From contig JAANYP010002326.1 in assembly GCA_020465985.1 (NCBI GenBank), positions 640,001 through 704,000 of the forward strand: 64,000 nucleotides of DNA, given 5' to 3'. This document shows positions 37,973-51,146 of this stretch, piece by piece. A program made the translations under genes and the position numbers. Numbering within the stretch: the first letter of the stretch is position 1; every line of letters begins with the position of its first letter. The DNA comes from Centrapalus pauciflorus. Its lineage: Eukaryota > Streptophyta > Magnoliopsida > Asterales > Asteraceae. The notes under the pieces were generated by a model. That model was given only the letters and a program-made list of their open reading frames with translations. It was not told the origin of the DNA and ran no database searches.

Positions 37973-40210
37973 TCAAGTTCCTTCAAACAGAGCGGGGTAT
38001 TTGGCCATCATTTCAGCCTTTGTCTCCCAAGTCATCAGAGATCCACGGTGGTGCTTCCAACAAACGAGCACCATCTCGATCTCTTTATTTCTTAGGTTAA
38101 TTATTTTGTCGCCGATAATCTTTTCTGGTTCTTCGACATAACGTAGTCGCTCATCGATTTGTACATCGTCCAGAGGAACGGTCACAGCAGGATTTATCGG
38201 ACTTCGCTTCAGATAGCTAACGTGAAAGGTATTATGAATTCCTGCCAGCTCAGCGGGCAGCTCTAATTTATAAGCTTGGGCACCGACCCGCTCGGTAATA
38301 GGAAACGGTCCGACATATCGAGGACTTAACTTTCCTCGCTTCCCAAATCTCATAATTCCCTTCCACGGAGATACTTTCAGCATCACAGAATCTCCCACTA
38401 CGAACTCTATATCTTTGTGACGTTTGTCGGAGTACGCTTTCTGTCGGTCTTGAGCCGCTTTGATTCGCTCACGAATAATCTGAATTTTATCATGCGTCTC
38501 TTGAAGCAATTCGGGACCCGCTAACGGTTTCTCGCCTGTTTCGCGCCAACACGTCGGAGTTCGACACTTTCGGCCATACAACGACTCATACGGAGCCATC
38601 TTTATCGAAGAATTATAACTATTATTGTAGGCAAATTCCACAAGTGGTAGGTGCGTATCCCAATTTCCGCCAAGCTCGATCACGCACGCACGTAACATAT
38701 CTTCCATCGTTTGGTTAGTGCGCTCAGTCTGGCCGTCGGTCTGGGGACGAAATGTCGTACTCAAATTAACACGCGTCCCCAACTGATCTTGCATACTTTG
38801 CCAAAATCTCGAAGTAAATCTCGAATCACGGTCCGAAACAATGGACTTTGGAATTCCATGGCGTACAATAATCTCATCAATATACATTCGCGCCAATCTT
38901 TCCAAAGGAAAGTTTTCTCGTATCGGCAAGAAGTGTGCGGATTTTGTCAGTCGATCCACAATAACCCATATAGCATCATGTTGTCTTTGGGTCTTCGGAA
39001 GCTTTACCACAAAATCCATCGTGATGTGGTCCCACTTCCATTCGGGTATCTCGAGGGGTTGCAAATTTCCAGATGGTTTTTGATGTTCGGCCTTGACTCG
39101 CAAGCAAGTCAAACACCTCTCAACATGATTACCAACGTCTCGCTTCATTCCGGGCCACCAATACTCGGATTTCAAATCCTGATACATTTTTGAACTCCCG
39201 GGGTGAATTGAGAACTTCGAATTATGACCATCTTCTAAAATTGTTTTGCGCACATCACCAATCTTCGGTACCCAAATGCGATTTCTAAACATTTTCAGAC
39301 CATTGATACCTTCGGTTAACAGTCCACTCTGACCAACCATTCTCTCAGACTTAATATTTTCCTCTTTAAGACCCTCGATTTGCCATTTCCGTACGTCGTC
39401 AAGGATAGAGGAACTCACAACCACATGCGTTAGCGCATAGCAAGTCGCTTCCGGGTATCTCTTTCGGCTTAAAGCATCAGCCACTACGTTGGCTTTTCCA
39501 GGGTGATAAAGGATTTCACAGTCATAATCCTTAATCAACTCCACGGCACGTCGCTGACGCATGTTTAACTCTTTCTGATCGAAGATATGTCTCAAACTTT
39601 TATGATCAGTAAACAACTGGCACCTAGTACCATATAAGTAATGCCGCCAGATTTTTAAAGCAAACGTGACAGCATCTAACTCCAAGTCATGAGTCGGACG
39701 ACTCTTTTCATAATCCTTTAGCTGTCTTGATGCATACGCTATCACTTTTCCTCGTTGCATAAGCACGCAACCCAACCCATTTATTGATGCATCACTATAA
39801 ACGGCAAAATCTTCGTTTCCTTCCGGCAACGCAAGCACAGGAGCGTCAGTCAACCGACTCTTCAAAATTTGAAACGCCTCAATCTGTGGCTTTTCCCACA
39901 CAAACTTCGCATTCTTACGAGTCAACGAAGTGAGTGGGACGTCTATTTTAGAGAAATCTTGGATGAATCGTCGATAATAGCCGGCCAATCCAAGGAAGCT
40001 ACGAATTTCAGCAACACTTCTCGGCGCTTCCCAACTTTTAATGGTCTCGATCTTGGAGGGATCCACAGAAACACCCTCACAAGATATAACATGCCCTAAA
40101 AATTGCACTCGTCGTAGCCAAAACTCGCACTTGGAGAATTTGGCATACAGCTGTTCGCCTCGAAGAAGTTCGAGCAATTGTCTCAGATGAACTGCATGAT
40201 CCTCCTCCGT
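37973..40210 (-). pseudogene. Gypsy element 2 RT end-RNase H-integrase segment
   Basis: The frame continues from the RT segment after a single TAG codon; the methionine at 40177 is internal. It contains KFSKCEFWLRRVQFLGHV without any interruption, RNase H (SDASINGLGCVL), the integrase HHCC finger (HPGSSK...CLTCLRVK), DDE residues in TMDFVVKLPK, SDRDSRFTS and TDGQTERT, then HNTFHVSYLKRSP and a final tail with VCWKHH...YPALFEGT. The C-terminal region is intact, unlike element 1. Confidence 0.85.
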
Positions 40211-41101
40211 CTAAGAATACACCAAGATGTCGTCGATAAACACTATAACCGACTTGTCAAGCATTGGACGGCACACTCGATTTATTAAATCCATAAAGGC
40301 TGCAGGAGCATTAGTGAGCCCAAAAGGCATCACTAAAAACTCGTAATGTCCATATCGGGTCCGAAACGCAGTTTTTGGCACATCTTCTTCACGAACTTTA
40401 AGCTGATGATACCCTGAACGAAGGTCTATTTTCGAAAAGTAAGCAGCTCCTTGTAGTTGATCGAACAAGTCATCAATACGAGGCAAAGGATACTTATTCT
40501 TTATAGTCACTTTGTTCAATTCTCTATAATCTATGCACATTCGCAAGGTTCCGTCTTTCTTTCGTACGAATAAAACCGGAGCACCCCAAGGCGAGGTACT
40601 CGGCTGAATGAATCCTTTCTCTAATAAGTCTTCCAATTGTGCCATCATTTCCTTCATTTCCGAAGGTGCTAAACGATACGGGGCTCGCGCAATTGGTGCA
40701 GCTCCCGGCACCAATTCAATCCGAAACTCTACGGATCGATCCGGTGGTAATCCCGGTAAGTCATCAGGGAACACGTCGGGATATTCATTAACTACTGGTA
40801 CATCCTTGAGGTTTTTCCCTTCTTTCTTAGTATTTAACACACAAGCCAAGAAGCATTGACAACCCTTACTTAAACTTTTCCGAGCCTTAGCCACCGAAAT
40901 CACTGCGGCTTCCCTTTTACGTCTATCCCCATACACAAATATTTCTTCGCCTTCCGGCGTGAACAAACGAACGATTCTATTAGCACAAGCAATAGTGGCA
41001 AGGTTATTGGCCAACCAATCCATGCCAGCTATTACATCAAATTCTTTGGTGTCTATGAGGACAAGGTCAATATCAAAATTATGTCCGTCTAGGGTCAGCA
41101 C
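40211..41101 (-). pseudogene. Gypsy element 2 protease end-RT segment
   Basis: It begins with the protease-to-RT linker (EFDVIAGMDWL) and carries the RT motifs VLFVRKKDGTLRMCIDYREL, PLPRIDDLFDQL, YHQLKV, FRTRYGHYEFLVMPFGLTNA and the active site FIDDILVYS. It ends immediately after that motif in TAG (40211-40213). Sequence on both sides of the stop is in the same frame, so this is a point nonsense change. The segment overlaps the upstream frame by 7 bases, marking a frameshift near 41095-41101. Confidence 0.85.
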
Positions 41102-42726
41102 ACAATCGTAGTATATTTGGGTGCACTGACCGATTTTCCGCTTGCCACATCAACAGATAAGGGAAAAGGCATTAAAGAAGGTATAATATCTAACTTTCGT
41201 GCAAATGCTTTGGAAATAAAAGACACACTTGCACCAGAATCGAACAATACTACAGCAGGTAAAGAATTTAGGAGAAAAGTACCGGTTACGACATCCGGCA
41301 CATCTTGCGCCTCAGCAGCTGTAATCTGATAGACTCTGGCTTGAGGCTTGGGTGGATTCCCCTTTGATTGGGAGGAACCACCAACAAAACTAGGCTTTGC
41401 AACTGAGCCTTTACTTTCCAATGTCGCCAACCTCTTCTTGGGACAATTCCGAGCAAGGTGGCCCACCTGGCCACATTCGTAGCACGCATCAGTTCTTTTG
41501 GGGCACGCAGGACGTATGTGTCCCTCTTCCCCACATCCATGGCAAACAATAGGGGACAAACATTCCCCACGATGAAGTTTCCCGCAACGGTTACACGTAG
41601 GCACCGAATTGGAAAACTGAGATTTGGACTGAGAGTTGTTGGAGCTAGCAGGCTTCTTTGAGTGCCTTGACGATTGGGAACGTGAACGGGAGTCCACGTT
41701 CTTCGAAAATGATTGTTGGGGTTGCTTAAACGTCCCCGACGAAGACTCAACCTTTGCTTTCTTTGATTCTGATAATTCCTGTTCCCTACGGAACAATTCA
41801 TACTCTCGGAGTCGCGCATACTCCACAGCTTTTTCGAACGATTCTACTGCGCGAACAGTCACCATTTCGCGAATCTCGCTTCGCAGTCCTTCCACAAAGT
41901 AGTCGGTCTTTTGTTTCTCGTCAGCAATCACTGACCCCACAAACATTGCCTTCGAGTTAAACTCGATCAGATAATCGTCCACCGATAGCTCTCCTTGCTG
42001 AAATGTCAGGAAGTCTCTTTTTATCTTCTGTACCGCCACAGCCGGACAGAAATGCTTGTCAAACCTGGTTTTGAATTCTTCCCAGGTCATCTTAGCCACG
42101 GCGTCTAAGCCCAAAATCTCCGCTTCGGAATCCCACCAAGTTAAAGCAGGACCAACAAATTGTGCAGTTGCGTACTGCACCTTTTTCTCATCATTGACAT
42201 CGGTGACTCGGAATAACTTCTCAATTGCCTTGATCCAGTCCAAGGCCTCCACAGTAGTTGCTCGTCCATTGAACGCTGGAGGACGACAACCAATGAAGTT
42301 CTTATACGACATTCCTCTTTTTGACTTAGAGGAGCCGTGCTTCCGTTCCTTATCTTTCTTGGGCCTTTCTGCCCTACTTCCACTTCCAGCGCCTTCCGTA
42401 TTATCGTTACTTGCTTGCTCCCCCTCAGCATTATTTTTCTTTCCCTGAACGTTCTGGGAAGCAAGTAGTTGGGTCATTAGCTCATTCTGCTGGCGATTTT
42501 GCTCCAGCATTTGAGCCATCATCTGCATCATTTGGTCCTCTCTGGACCCTCCACCAGTACGGAAACTGGATTCATTTTCATAATCTGGAGACTGATCCCT
42601 GCCTCCCCCATCATTTGAATGTTCTACCTCCTGGTGTAGAACGCGATTCGACTGGTTATCCGACATTGTCTGCAACCAACAGTTACAGGTCGGTTCAACA
42701 CTTGTTTCACACCAAAGTGTGCACAT
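41095..42726 (-). pseudogene. Gypsy element 2 Gag-protease segment
   Basis: 543 residues. The likely functional start is an internal ATG at 42666 (MSDNQSNRV), because the first 20 residues overlap leader sequence. The Gag core lies around GRPPAFNG... to ...EYARLREYELFR. Three CCHC-type knuckles follow (CNRCGKLHRGEC, CHGCGEEGHIRPAC, CYECGQVGHLARNC), then the protease LFDSGASVSFIS. The frame stops at TGA (41095-41097) within the protease-RT linker while homology continues in the other frame. Confidence 0.8.
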
Positions 42727-42930
42727 GAAATTTATTTGTATGCATATGTATATATATATAATTATGCTTACGTCAAGTCATAATCTTAAAAGTCTACCCA
42801 ATATTATCCCATCCTAGGCCAAAGGTCAATTGTTATTGTTATAATATTGCCGCCTAGGTGGGTCAATAACAGCATCTGAAACCGTGCTCAGAGTAGAGTA
42901 TCGTCGACTATACTCTGTCTATGAGCTCCA

Positions 42931-42943
42931 GCTCTGATACCAA
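42931..42943 (-). promoter_or_regulatory. Primer binding site of gypsy element 2
   Basis: Read on the minus strand, TTGGTATCAGAGC starts two or three bases after the 5' LTR. It is of the same tRNA-iMet type as in element 1. Confidence 0.9.
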
Positions 42944-42945
42944 AT

Positions 42946-45203
42946 TGAAACACCCATACAACTAATACGAGTATTTCGATACCATTATACATTAATTTAT
43001 ACAGAGTACTAGCGGAATTACGATCAAATTAAAACTTTTGCAATTAATAATCATCATCGTGATTCCAAACACTTTGCATGAGACACAACAGAGTGTCGGA
43101 AATCACGGAGCAATGTAACTGGGGTTACAAGATTAAGTTATCAATTTAGTTACAAACGAATTAATAAACAGTAACTAATTCGCGTAAGTCCAAAAATGGA
43201 AGTCTGCTACTCCCGCCCCGATCATCTACAAAATGTTGAGCTCCTATCCGAGCTCCAAACGATATCTAACAACTTGGGCCAGCCGGGCCTTTGCCCTTAA
43301 CAGAACCTGAAAGGAAATAACAACTATCGGGTAAACAACAAAGTTGTTTAGTGAGATTCTAGATTAAAGTACCATGCGATATATGAATGATGCCATGCAA
43401 TGCCATGAATTCGACTAACAATTTTGGAGGCCAACTAATGGCTATAAGCTACCACATTGCGGTTACCATACACAAGCTTACCGTACAATGGGTTTACAAT
43501 CTACTGCTCGATTACCACACCACAGGCTTATCGATATGCAGTTTACAATGATGCCATACGATTACCACCACAGGCTTATCGTTTTACAGGCAATAATGGT
43601 TACCACACTCAGGCTTACCATTATGATTCCGCTGGGTTACCACACTCAGGCTTACCGTCTCGGCGGAGAGGTCAAACGAACGATTATCAATTAAACAATG
43701 ATATGTGATGGCAAAGCATGAAAATGACAATAATGACGAAAGCAGTAACATACAATTCATGATATGCATGCAAATACGTTAATACTAGAACTCACAGTGA
43801 TACACAATACGCTCTCGGCCTCAAAACCGAGTTATAATCGTCAAGGTAAGAGTGATAGTCTTCACGCGACTTAACCCGTCAAAACCCCTACAAGTAGGTT
43901 CATAATATAATATTTATAAGTCTCACCGCTTACAATTTCTCAACTTTGATCCGGACATATTAGTCGTAAAACCTAATTAATTTTCGGTATCGACCAACAT
44001 AATTATTTTGGCCTAATTATCCTTCACAATTGGAAATATAAGCTATTTTGGTGCCTGATCCCGAGGACTAATTAAAATTACAATTTCTGGCCGGAACTGG
44101 GCTCACGTTCCCATCCGAATTCGGATCAGCACCAGCCGGACTTCGGATCATCCGAGTTCGGGTCAGGGACCATCCGAATTTCGGACCAACTCGTCTGAGG
44201 TACGGCCCGAACTCGGTCCTAGGCACATCCGAATTTCAAGCCATCCGAATTCGGATCAGGGACCATCCGAATTTCGGATCCCTTCCAACCGAAGCAAGGT
44301 CCGAACTCGGTTCAAACCACATCCGAATTTCGGACCAACCCATCCGAATTCGGATCCCCTGTCATCCGGATCCTTTAACTTAGAAATTTTCTTTCAAAAT
44401 CAAGGGTAATTCGGGTGCAGGTCTGCACTTTTGTCCCTTCGAATTTAATGCTCAAAACTACCAAAACTTTTCATATTTATTACAAACGGTTTGGGGTCAT
44501 TCCCAAACATATATATACCCTTTATAACACATTTTAAGCTGTCAAAAACACCATTTTATTCCTTTTTAATCATCAAGAGTTCATAAACTCCATTTTCGGG
44601 GTTTTGAGCTAAAACCCATCAAAATCCATAAAACTTGAAAAATATGTTTTAAAATGATGATTCTAACTATATTTCATTATCATAACTCAAGATCTAACGA
44701 TTTCTCCATAACATTCATAAAAACCCATTTGGGTTTCTCATCTTCTTCGTATGAAGATGGAGAGGAGAAGAAAAATAAAATAGCAAGATTTATAGACAAG
44801 AGTGGTTACCTCTTGGATCTTTCAAAAAAACGACGAAGCTTTCAACAAAAAGCCGATTTTTGGCTTCTCCTTCTTCTTCTTCTCTTCTCTTTTCTCTCTA
44901 TTTGGAGTTTTTTGAAAAAGATGAACACACACACATAAAGTGTGTGTGTCTGCGTATAATATAAGTCAAAAAGAAGAAGATTTTCTTCTTCTTTCTCTTT
45001 CCAACCCACAACTTTTACCTATTTACCATTTATACCTTGGAATTATTAGCATTTCTTTTAAAGTCCTTTATATATATTCAAGGCATATATCATAATTATC
45101 CACACACACTTTTATTTATGTGTTTGAGACAAATTAGTATCTCGAATCGTATTTCGTTACAATAAACATTAATTATTAATTATATAAAATTTGGGTCGTT
45201 ACA
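42946..45203 (-). repeat. 5' LTR of gypsy element 2
   Basis: 2258 bp, TGTAACGACC to GTGTTTCA on the minus strand. A donor-like AAGAG|GTAACC (intron from 44809) and an acceptor-like TTATTTCCTTTCAG (ending 43307) flank the palindrome array, so a leader intron of about 1.5 kb is plausible. Confidence 0.9.
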
Positions 45204-46450
<1,247 letters not shown>

Positions 46451-46457
46451 AGCATAA

Positions 46458-46630
46458 CCGTGATACTTGTTTTTAAGTCGGGTGGCAACTGACGCGTGGG
46501 CAAAAGAAATGACAAGCGTTCGACTCCACCTTCAGTGTTAATCAGTTTTGTCTTTTGCAAGCTGCTTTTTCTTTTCAAATTATTATTATTTCAAACATTA
46601 TTAATAACAAGCTTTGGTGTCTACTCTGGG
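46458..46630 (+). repeat. Dispersed repeat copy 2 (empty site of the MITE at 16833)
   Basis: Same text as 16755-16832 plus 17158-17240 without the 325-bp MITE; the target TCA is at 46532-46534. Confidence 0.8.
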
Positions 46631-46660
46631 CGTTCCTGTTCAATGTATAGTTATTTATTT

Positions 46661-47124
46661 GGGAAAATTACTAAAATAGCTAAATCGCATACCTTTATTC
46701 ACTTTTTAGCCATTTTATATACATTTTACCAAAATAGCCACAATTTACGTGACCACATTTACGTGATGGTCACAATTTACGTGATTTGTACTTTTTTTCA
46801 TTTTTTTAATGCATTACGTTACAAAAGGTGTTTGGTCACGTAAATTGTTGTACTTTACGTGACCATTTTTAAAATTGTGACAAGACATCCCACCAAACAT
46901 TCATGGGGAAGGAGCAAAAATGGTCACGTAAAGTACAACAATTTACGTGACCAGACACCTTTTGTAACGTAATGCATTAAAAAATGAAAAAAAGTACAAA
47001 TCACGTAAATTGTGGCTATCACGTAAATGTGGTAACGTAAAGTGTGGCTATTTTGGTAAAATGTATATAAAGTGGCTAAAAAGTGAATAAACATGTAAGA
47101 AATGACTATTTTTGTAATTATCCC
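46661..47124. mobile_element. MULE-type fold-back MITE, perfect 9-bp TSD TATTTATTT
   Basis: TATTTATTT occurs at 46652-46660 and 47125-47133. Ends are GGGAAAATTACTAAAATAGC and, inward from the right, GGGATAATTACAAAAATAGT. Arms of about 200 bp mirror each other around 46890. A 9-bp duplication is the mark of Mutator-like transposition. The arms carry about ten copies of TTTACGTGA/TCACGTAAA. 464 bp, no gene. Confidence 0.85.
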
Positions 47125-47193
47125 TATTTATTTTTATTAATAAAAAGTTTAATATAAATAAAATAATATTACTATAAATTGTTAAATAACTAG

Positions 47194-48118
47194 GGATGTG
47201 TAACCCGCGCATTGCAACGAGATTATAAATTGTATTTTTATAAATATATTACTTTAAAATAATAAAACAATATTAGCTACCGATCGTGAATCTCAATTGA
47301 GGATCATTTTATGCTTTCAATCTAAGTTTATAAATGAAAAGAATGTGATTGATCAATCAACTAAATAGTAAAAAATTTATCATTCTAGAAATAGTTGAGA
47401 CGAAAAACAATTATATGTTGGAATGTAGAAAAGAAGAAGACGATCATAATGATATATCGTCATTTCATATAATATAATATATCAAATGTTATAACACGGA
47501 AATAAAACAATTATATGTTATGTAAGAAATAAAATAATTAGTTAGTTGTATACCTACCTGCCTAGTAAAAATAATTTTAACGATAACAAATTTTATATCA
47601 GTATGCAGATTAAAATAATGCGATCATAATAATATATTCAGATTTTAATATAATATAATATATCAAAGGTTATCATAGGAAAACAAAAATGTTATATATC
47701 ATATATAAAGTAATAAAAAAATTAGTCGTTTACCTGCCAGCCGGCCAGCTTTATCATTCGGTGAACGAAAAAGTGTGATCGATTAATCAAAAATAATAAA
47801 AAAATTCTTTTTAAAATAGTTTGAGACGAAATACAATTTTATGTTAAAATGTAGCTTTAAAATAAAGTGATCATAACGATATATTTGAATTTTTATAAAA
47901 TATAACAAACGTTTTAATAGAACAATAAAACAATTATATATATATAAAATCATATATTTAGGCAGCTGCATATCTGCCTGCTTATCGAAAATTGTTCCGA
48001 CGACGATAAATTTTATATCAGAACAAAATAATGTGATCGTAATAGTATATTCAAATTTTAATAAAATACAATATATCAAAAGTTATCACAGGAAAACAAA
48101 AATATTATATAATATATA
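47194..48118 (-). mobile_element. Helitron-like region with about 200-bp imperfect tandem repeats
   Basis: Read on the minus strand, the right-hand terminus is CGTTGCAATGCGCGGGTTAC followed by ...CCCTAG at 47195-47198, a decayed Helitron 3' hairpin with CTAG. Downstream the pattern GATCATAA-GATATAT ... ATATCAAA-GTTAT ... AAAACAATTATAT ... TACCTGCCTGC recurs about four times (near 47450, 47620, 47870 and 48040). No protein. Confidence 0.45.
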
Positions 48119-48517
48119 GGGTTAATATTGAAAAAACCCCACGGACTTTCATGAAATTATCGATTAAGTCACTGAATTTTTTTTCCGAGTGTTTAAGTCC
48201 CTAAACAAATTTTGTCTTATTCAAAACTATATATTTTTAACTGCTACCTGCTTAACAAATAAAACAGTTAGATTCTCGAATAGTTTATTATTAAAAAAAC
48301 CAACTTTATTTTTCAATTATCACGATTAAGTCACTGGACTTTCTTTTTTCTTGTTTAGGTCACTATACCGTTTACCGGTTAGTGACCTGCTAAACAGGTC
48401 AAATATATAGTTTTGAATAAGACAAAAATTGTCTAGGGACTTAAACGCTTGTAAAAAAAGTACAGTGACTTAATCGATAAATTCATGAAAGTTCGTAGGG
48501 TTTTTTCAATATTAACC
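48119..48517. mobile_element. MITE with long terminal inverted repeats
   Basis: GGGTTAATATTGAAAAAACC on the left is mirrored on the right (GGTTTTTTCAATATTAACC reversed). The inverted similarity extends about 130 bp to AAAACTATATATTT. The element sits inside one copy of the tandem repeat; a related copy at about 47710 reads through. No clear TSD. Confidence 0.7.
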
Positions 48518-48699
48518 TTATTAAGTAATAAAATAAGACACCTACTTACCTATCTGCTTGAGCTGCCTGACAGCCTGCTTAAGATAGCGTAGCTTCTACG
48601 CATGTTGGTAATTGTTATATATATAATTTAGTAAATTATATACTCCAAATTTTAGTACATCAAAAAGTGGAAATATGTTAATTTAATTCTTGCATCGAG

Positions 48700-49070
48700 G
48701 ATGTTGAACATTGTTTTCTCAAATGCGGTTTGGTAGCACCGTTATGGAGGAAAATTCGGGGTGGTAGAAGTTACTTAGTAATTTCCTTGATTCTATACAC
48801 TCCTTAGCTTCAAAGTTTTTTTTTTTTTTTTTTTTTCAGGCCATTTGAAGTTATGAGATTCGTTGTTTAAGGCGTCATTGTTGTGGTTTTATGGGTTATA
48901 TGGAAATGGCGTAATAAACTTCTTCATGCAAAAACTTGCGAAGTAAAGAAGATTTTGGAGGATGATCCATTCCCTTGTGTGCAACGTCTATCGGGTCTTT
49001 GGTTCGCAAATAGAAAGGATGAGATTCCAATTAATTGGGCAAATTGGTGCCTAAATCTTTTTGGGGGTGT
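48700..49070 (+). pseudogene. LINE (non-LTR retrotransposon) C-terminal fragment
   Basis: Translated phrases VLWVIWKWRNKLLHA, VQRLSGLW and INWANWCLNLF match the C-terminal zinc-binding tail of plant LINE reverse transcriptases. The upstream DNA reads like CGLVAPLWRKI in another frame, broken by a T22 run (48819-48837 region). Only about 0.35 kb remains, so it is a dead remnant. Confidence 0.6.
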
Positions 49071-49175
49071 TGGGTGGGGCATGGTTAACCATCCGAAATG
49101 CGATTTCGGTTCGGTTAATCGTCCATTAGCACCCCTAGGTGCATGGGTGGGGTATGGTAGGTGAGGATAGAAGTT

Positions 49176-49192
49176 GGGGTGGGTGGGGTGGG
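49176..49192 (+). other. G-quadruplex-type motif
   Basis: GGGGTGGGTGGGGTGGG has four G-runs with one-base loops, the most stable intramolecular quadruplex pattern. It lies in a G-rich degenerate stretch (49135-49300) built of GGTAGGGTGGGT-like words. No gene nearby depends on it. Confidence 0.8.
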
Positions 49193-49302
49193 TAGGATGA
49201 GTTATGGTTAGATAGTTTAGGGTGGTGTATGGTTAGGTAGTGTAGGGTGGGTGTGATAGTGTAAGGCGAGTATAGTCAGGTAGGGTGGGTGAGTGATGTT
49301 AA

Positions 49303-49710
49303 TAGGGGTGTAAACTAGCCGAGCCGAGCCCGTTTAAGCTCGAGCTCGGCTCGTTTAAAAGTATCAGGCTCGAGCTCGAGCTCGGCTTGTTTCGAGCTTT
49401 GTATGTAAAGCTCGGCTCGTGAATAATTTTCCAAGCTCGAGCACGGCTCGGGCTCGACTCGTTTATTATATATTTTAATTTTTTATTAATTTATAAATAA
49501 TATTTTTATATAATATATATAAATTGTATTTTAATATATTTATATTTATTTAATCTATATATTATATATTTATTAATTTAAACATATATTTATATATAGG
49601 TCCGTTTAAACTCGTTTAGGCTCGCAAGCTCGATATGTGAAGCTCGAGCTCGTTTAATTCGAGCTTTTTTTCGAGCCGAGCTCGAGTAGCTCGGCTTATT
49701 TACACCCCTA
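49303..49710. mobile_element. hAT-like MITE with TAGGGGTGTAAA ends
   Basis: The left end TAGGGGTGTAAACTAGCCGA and the right end TTATTTACACCCCTA mirror each other. Subterminal GAGCTCGAGCTCGG repeats lie on both sides of an AT-rich centre. The ends fit plant hAT MITEs, but the 8-bp flanks do not match. Confidence 0.6.
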
Positions 49711-50434
49711 GTACTGATGTAGGGTCGGTATGTTAGACAACGTTGACTGAAAAAACATATTATGAGAATGAAATCTCAATTCTTTGCCTATTAGGTAAGA
49801 ATATAGATTCCAATGGATGAGGAAACTTTTTATGTCAAAATGAATTCTCTTTCATTTTCCTTCAGCAAATCAAACATACAAAGAAATGTAATTCTCTTTT
49901 TAATTCCACAGATTTATTCAGGATTTTCGTGAAACAATCAGACCCTAAATTAAGCGTGATATTGGGATTAAAGAGAGAAAGAAAAGGAAACACACAATGT
50001 ACTACTCTTGTTCGGAATTCATTTACAGTGTGATCTCTTTTGTCAAGCAAGCAAGTCGTTCTCATTATGGTACATGAGATCTCAACTGCTTGTGTAGATA
50101 AAAGAAATGGTGTTTTCATGGCTTTAAATAAAGGAATATTTTTGAAAAAAATAAGTTTTTTTTTTGGGTAGAATCTAGTTTTAATGAGAAAAAGAATCTA
50201 ATATATTGTTGTGTTGTTAGTGAATGATGTAAATACATTCAAGATTTAAAATTGCAGGATTATGTGAGACCTAAATTTGTTCCATTTCAATTTTCTCTTA
50301 CGGCAACATCTTGCTTTTTTAATGTATGCAACTTGTGTTTTTTTTTTCTTTTTCTCAATAATGTTAATTTCAAAGAAAAGGTTGCGTCAAAAGTGTCAAA
50401 GTGTTTGCAGATTTGAGAATGTTAAAATTCAAAA
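49711..50434. other. AT-rich intergenic DNA
   Basis: No gene recognised. The short open frames (for example 49862-50119 minus) show no family features. Confidence 0.5.
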
Positions 50435-50442
50435 GTTGGATC

Positions 50443-51138
50443 CAGGGCCGGCCCTGGGCCTGGTGCACATGGGCCACCGCCCAGGACCCAATTCACTATA
50501 AGGGGCCCAAAAGAATTTTATATGTTTATATAACCCAACTGTCCAGAATTAGTTTATATATTTTTTGCGTAATAAATACATAAATATTATGTTGGTTCAG
50601 CTGGCAATCATCTTATCTTAGAACTTTAATGGTGTGGGATTGAATCTCATCGTCTATATTTTTATTTTATTTTATATCCCATCATTACCACTTGAATTTT
50701 TATCTACATATATCGTATATTTACTTTTTATCTATATACTATCCATCAAATTCAATATTTATACTTTTGTTTTTCAATGAGTTTGATTTTTTTATTTTTG
50801 TTTATCACGTGGTTTATATTATTTATTATACGACTATTAAAAATATTAATGAGATGTGTATTTATTTCTTGGGATGTTATTTATTTTTGACACATATTTT
50901 TACTATCTATATTATGAATCATTTAAAATTTAAACTTTTTTTTTCTCAATTTACTAATAAAAATATAATATAATACTGTATGCAATTTTTGCCCAATTTA
51001 TAATTATACGAATAAAACGTATAACTTTTTTTTTCATTATTATTTAATTGTAACTTTATTATACGAATTTTGCTTATATATATAGATGACCCTTTTTAAG
51101 TATATGCCCCGGGCCTCAAAAATGATAGGGCCGCACTG
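50443..51138. mobile_element. Non-autonomous hAT element, perfect 8-bp TSD GTTGGATC
   Basis: GTTGGATC is at 50435-50442 and 51139-51146. Ends are CAGGGCCGGCCCTGGG and, inward from the right, CAGTGCGGCCCTATC. 696 bp. The interior is AT-rich with no transposase. The 8-bp duplication and CAGNGC-type end identify hAT. Confidence 0.85.
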
Positions 51139-51146
51139 GTTGGATC

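Larger units (their letters stand above)
35655..45203 (-). mobile_element. Ty3/gypsy LTR retrotransposon 2 (Tekay-like), damaged
   Basis: On the minus strand: 5' LTR 45203-42946, primer site, Gag-protease, RT, RNase H-integrase, purine tract, 3' LTR 37937-35655. Length is 9549 bp. By eye about a dozen substitutions separate the LTRs (about 0.5 percent), plus one rearranged stretch near 36385-36440. Pol is interrupted by a frameshift at about 41100 and a TAG stop at 40211-40213, so the copy cannot make a full polyprotein as read. The 5-bp flanks (ATTAT left, TTTGT right) do not match. Confidence 0.9.

Noticed and set aside
47194..47215. Considered as a functional Helitron 3' end
   Set aside because: CTAG is present, but the hairpin is decayed and no 5' partner was found; kept only as a low-confidence element.
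49303..49710. 8-bp target duplication for the TAGGGGTGTAAA element
   Set aside because: Flanks GATGTTAA and GTACTGAT do not match.
49862..50119. 85-codon minus-strand frame
   Set aside because: No start context, no family feature, AT-rich intergenic setting.
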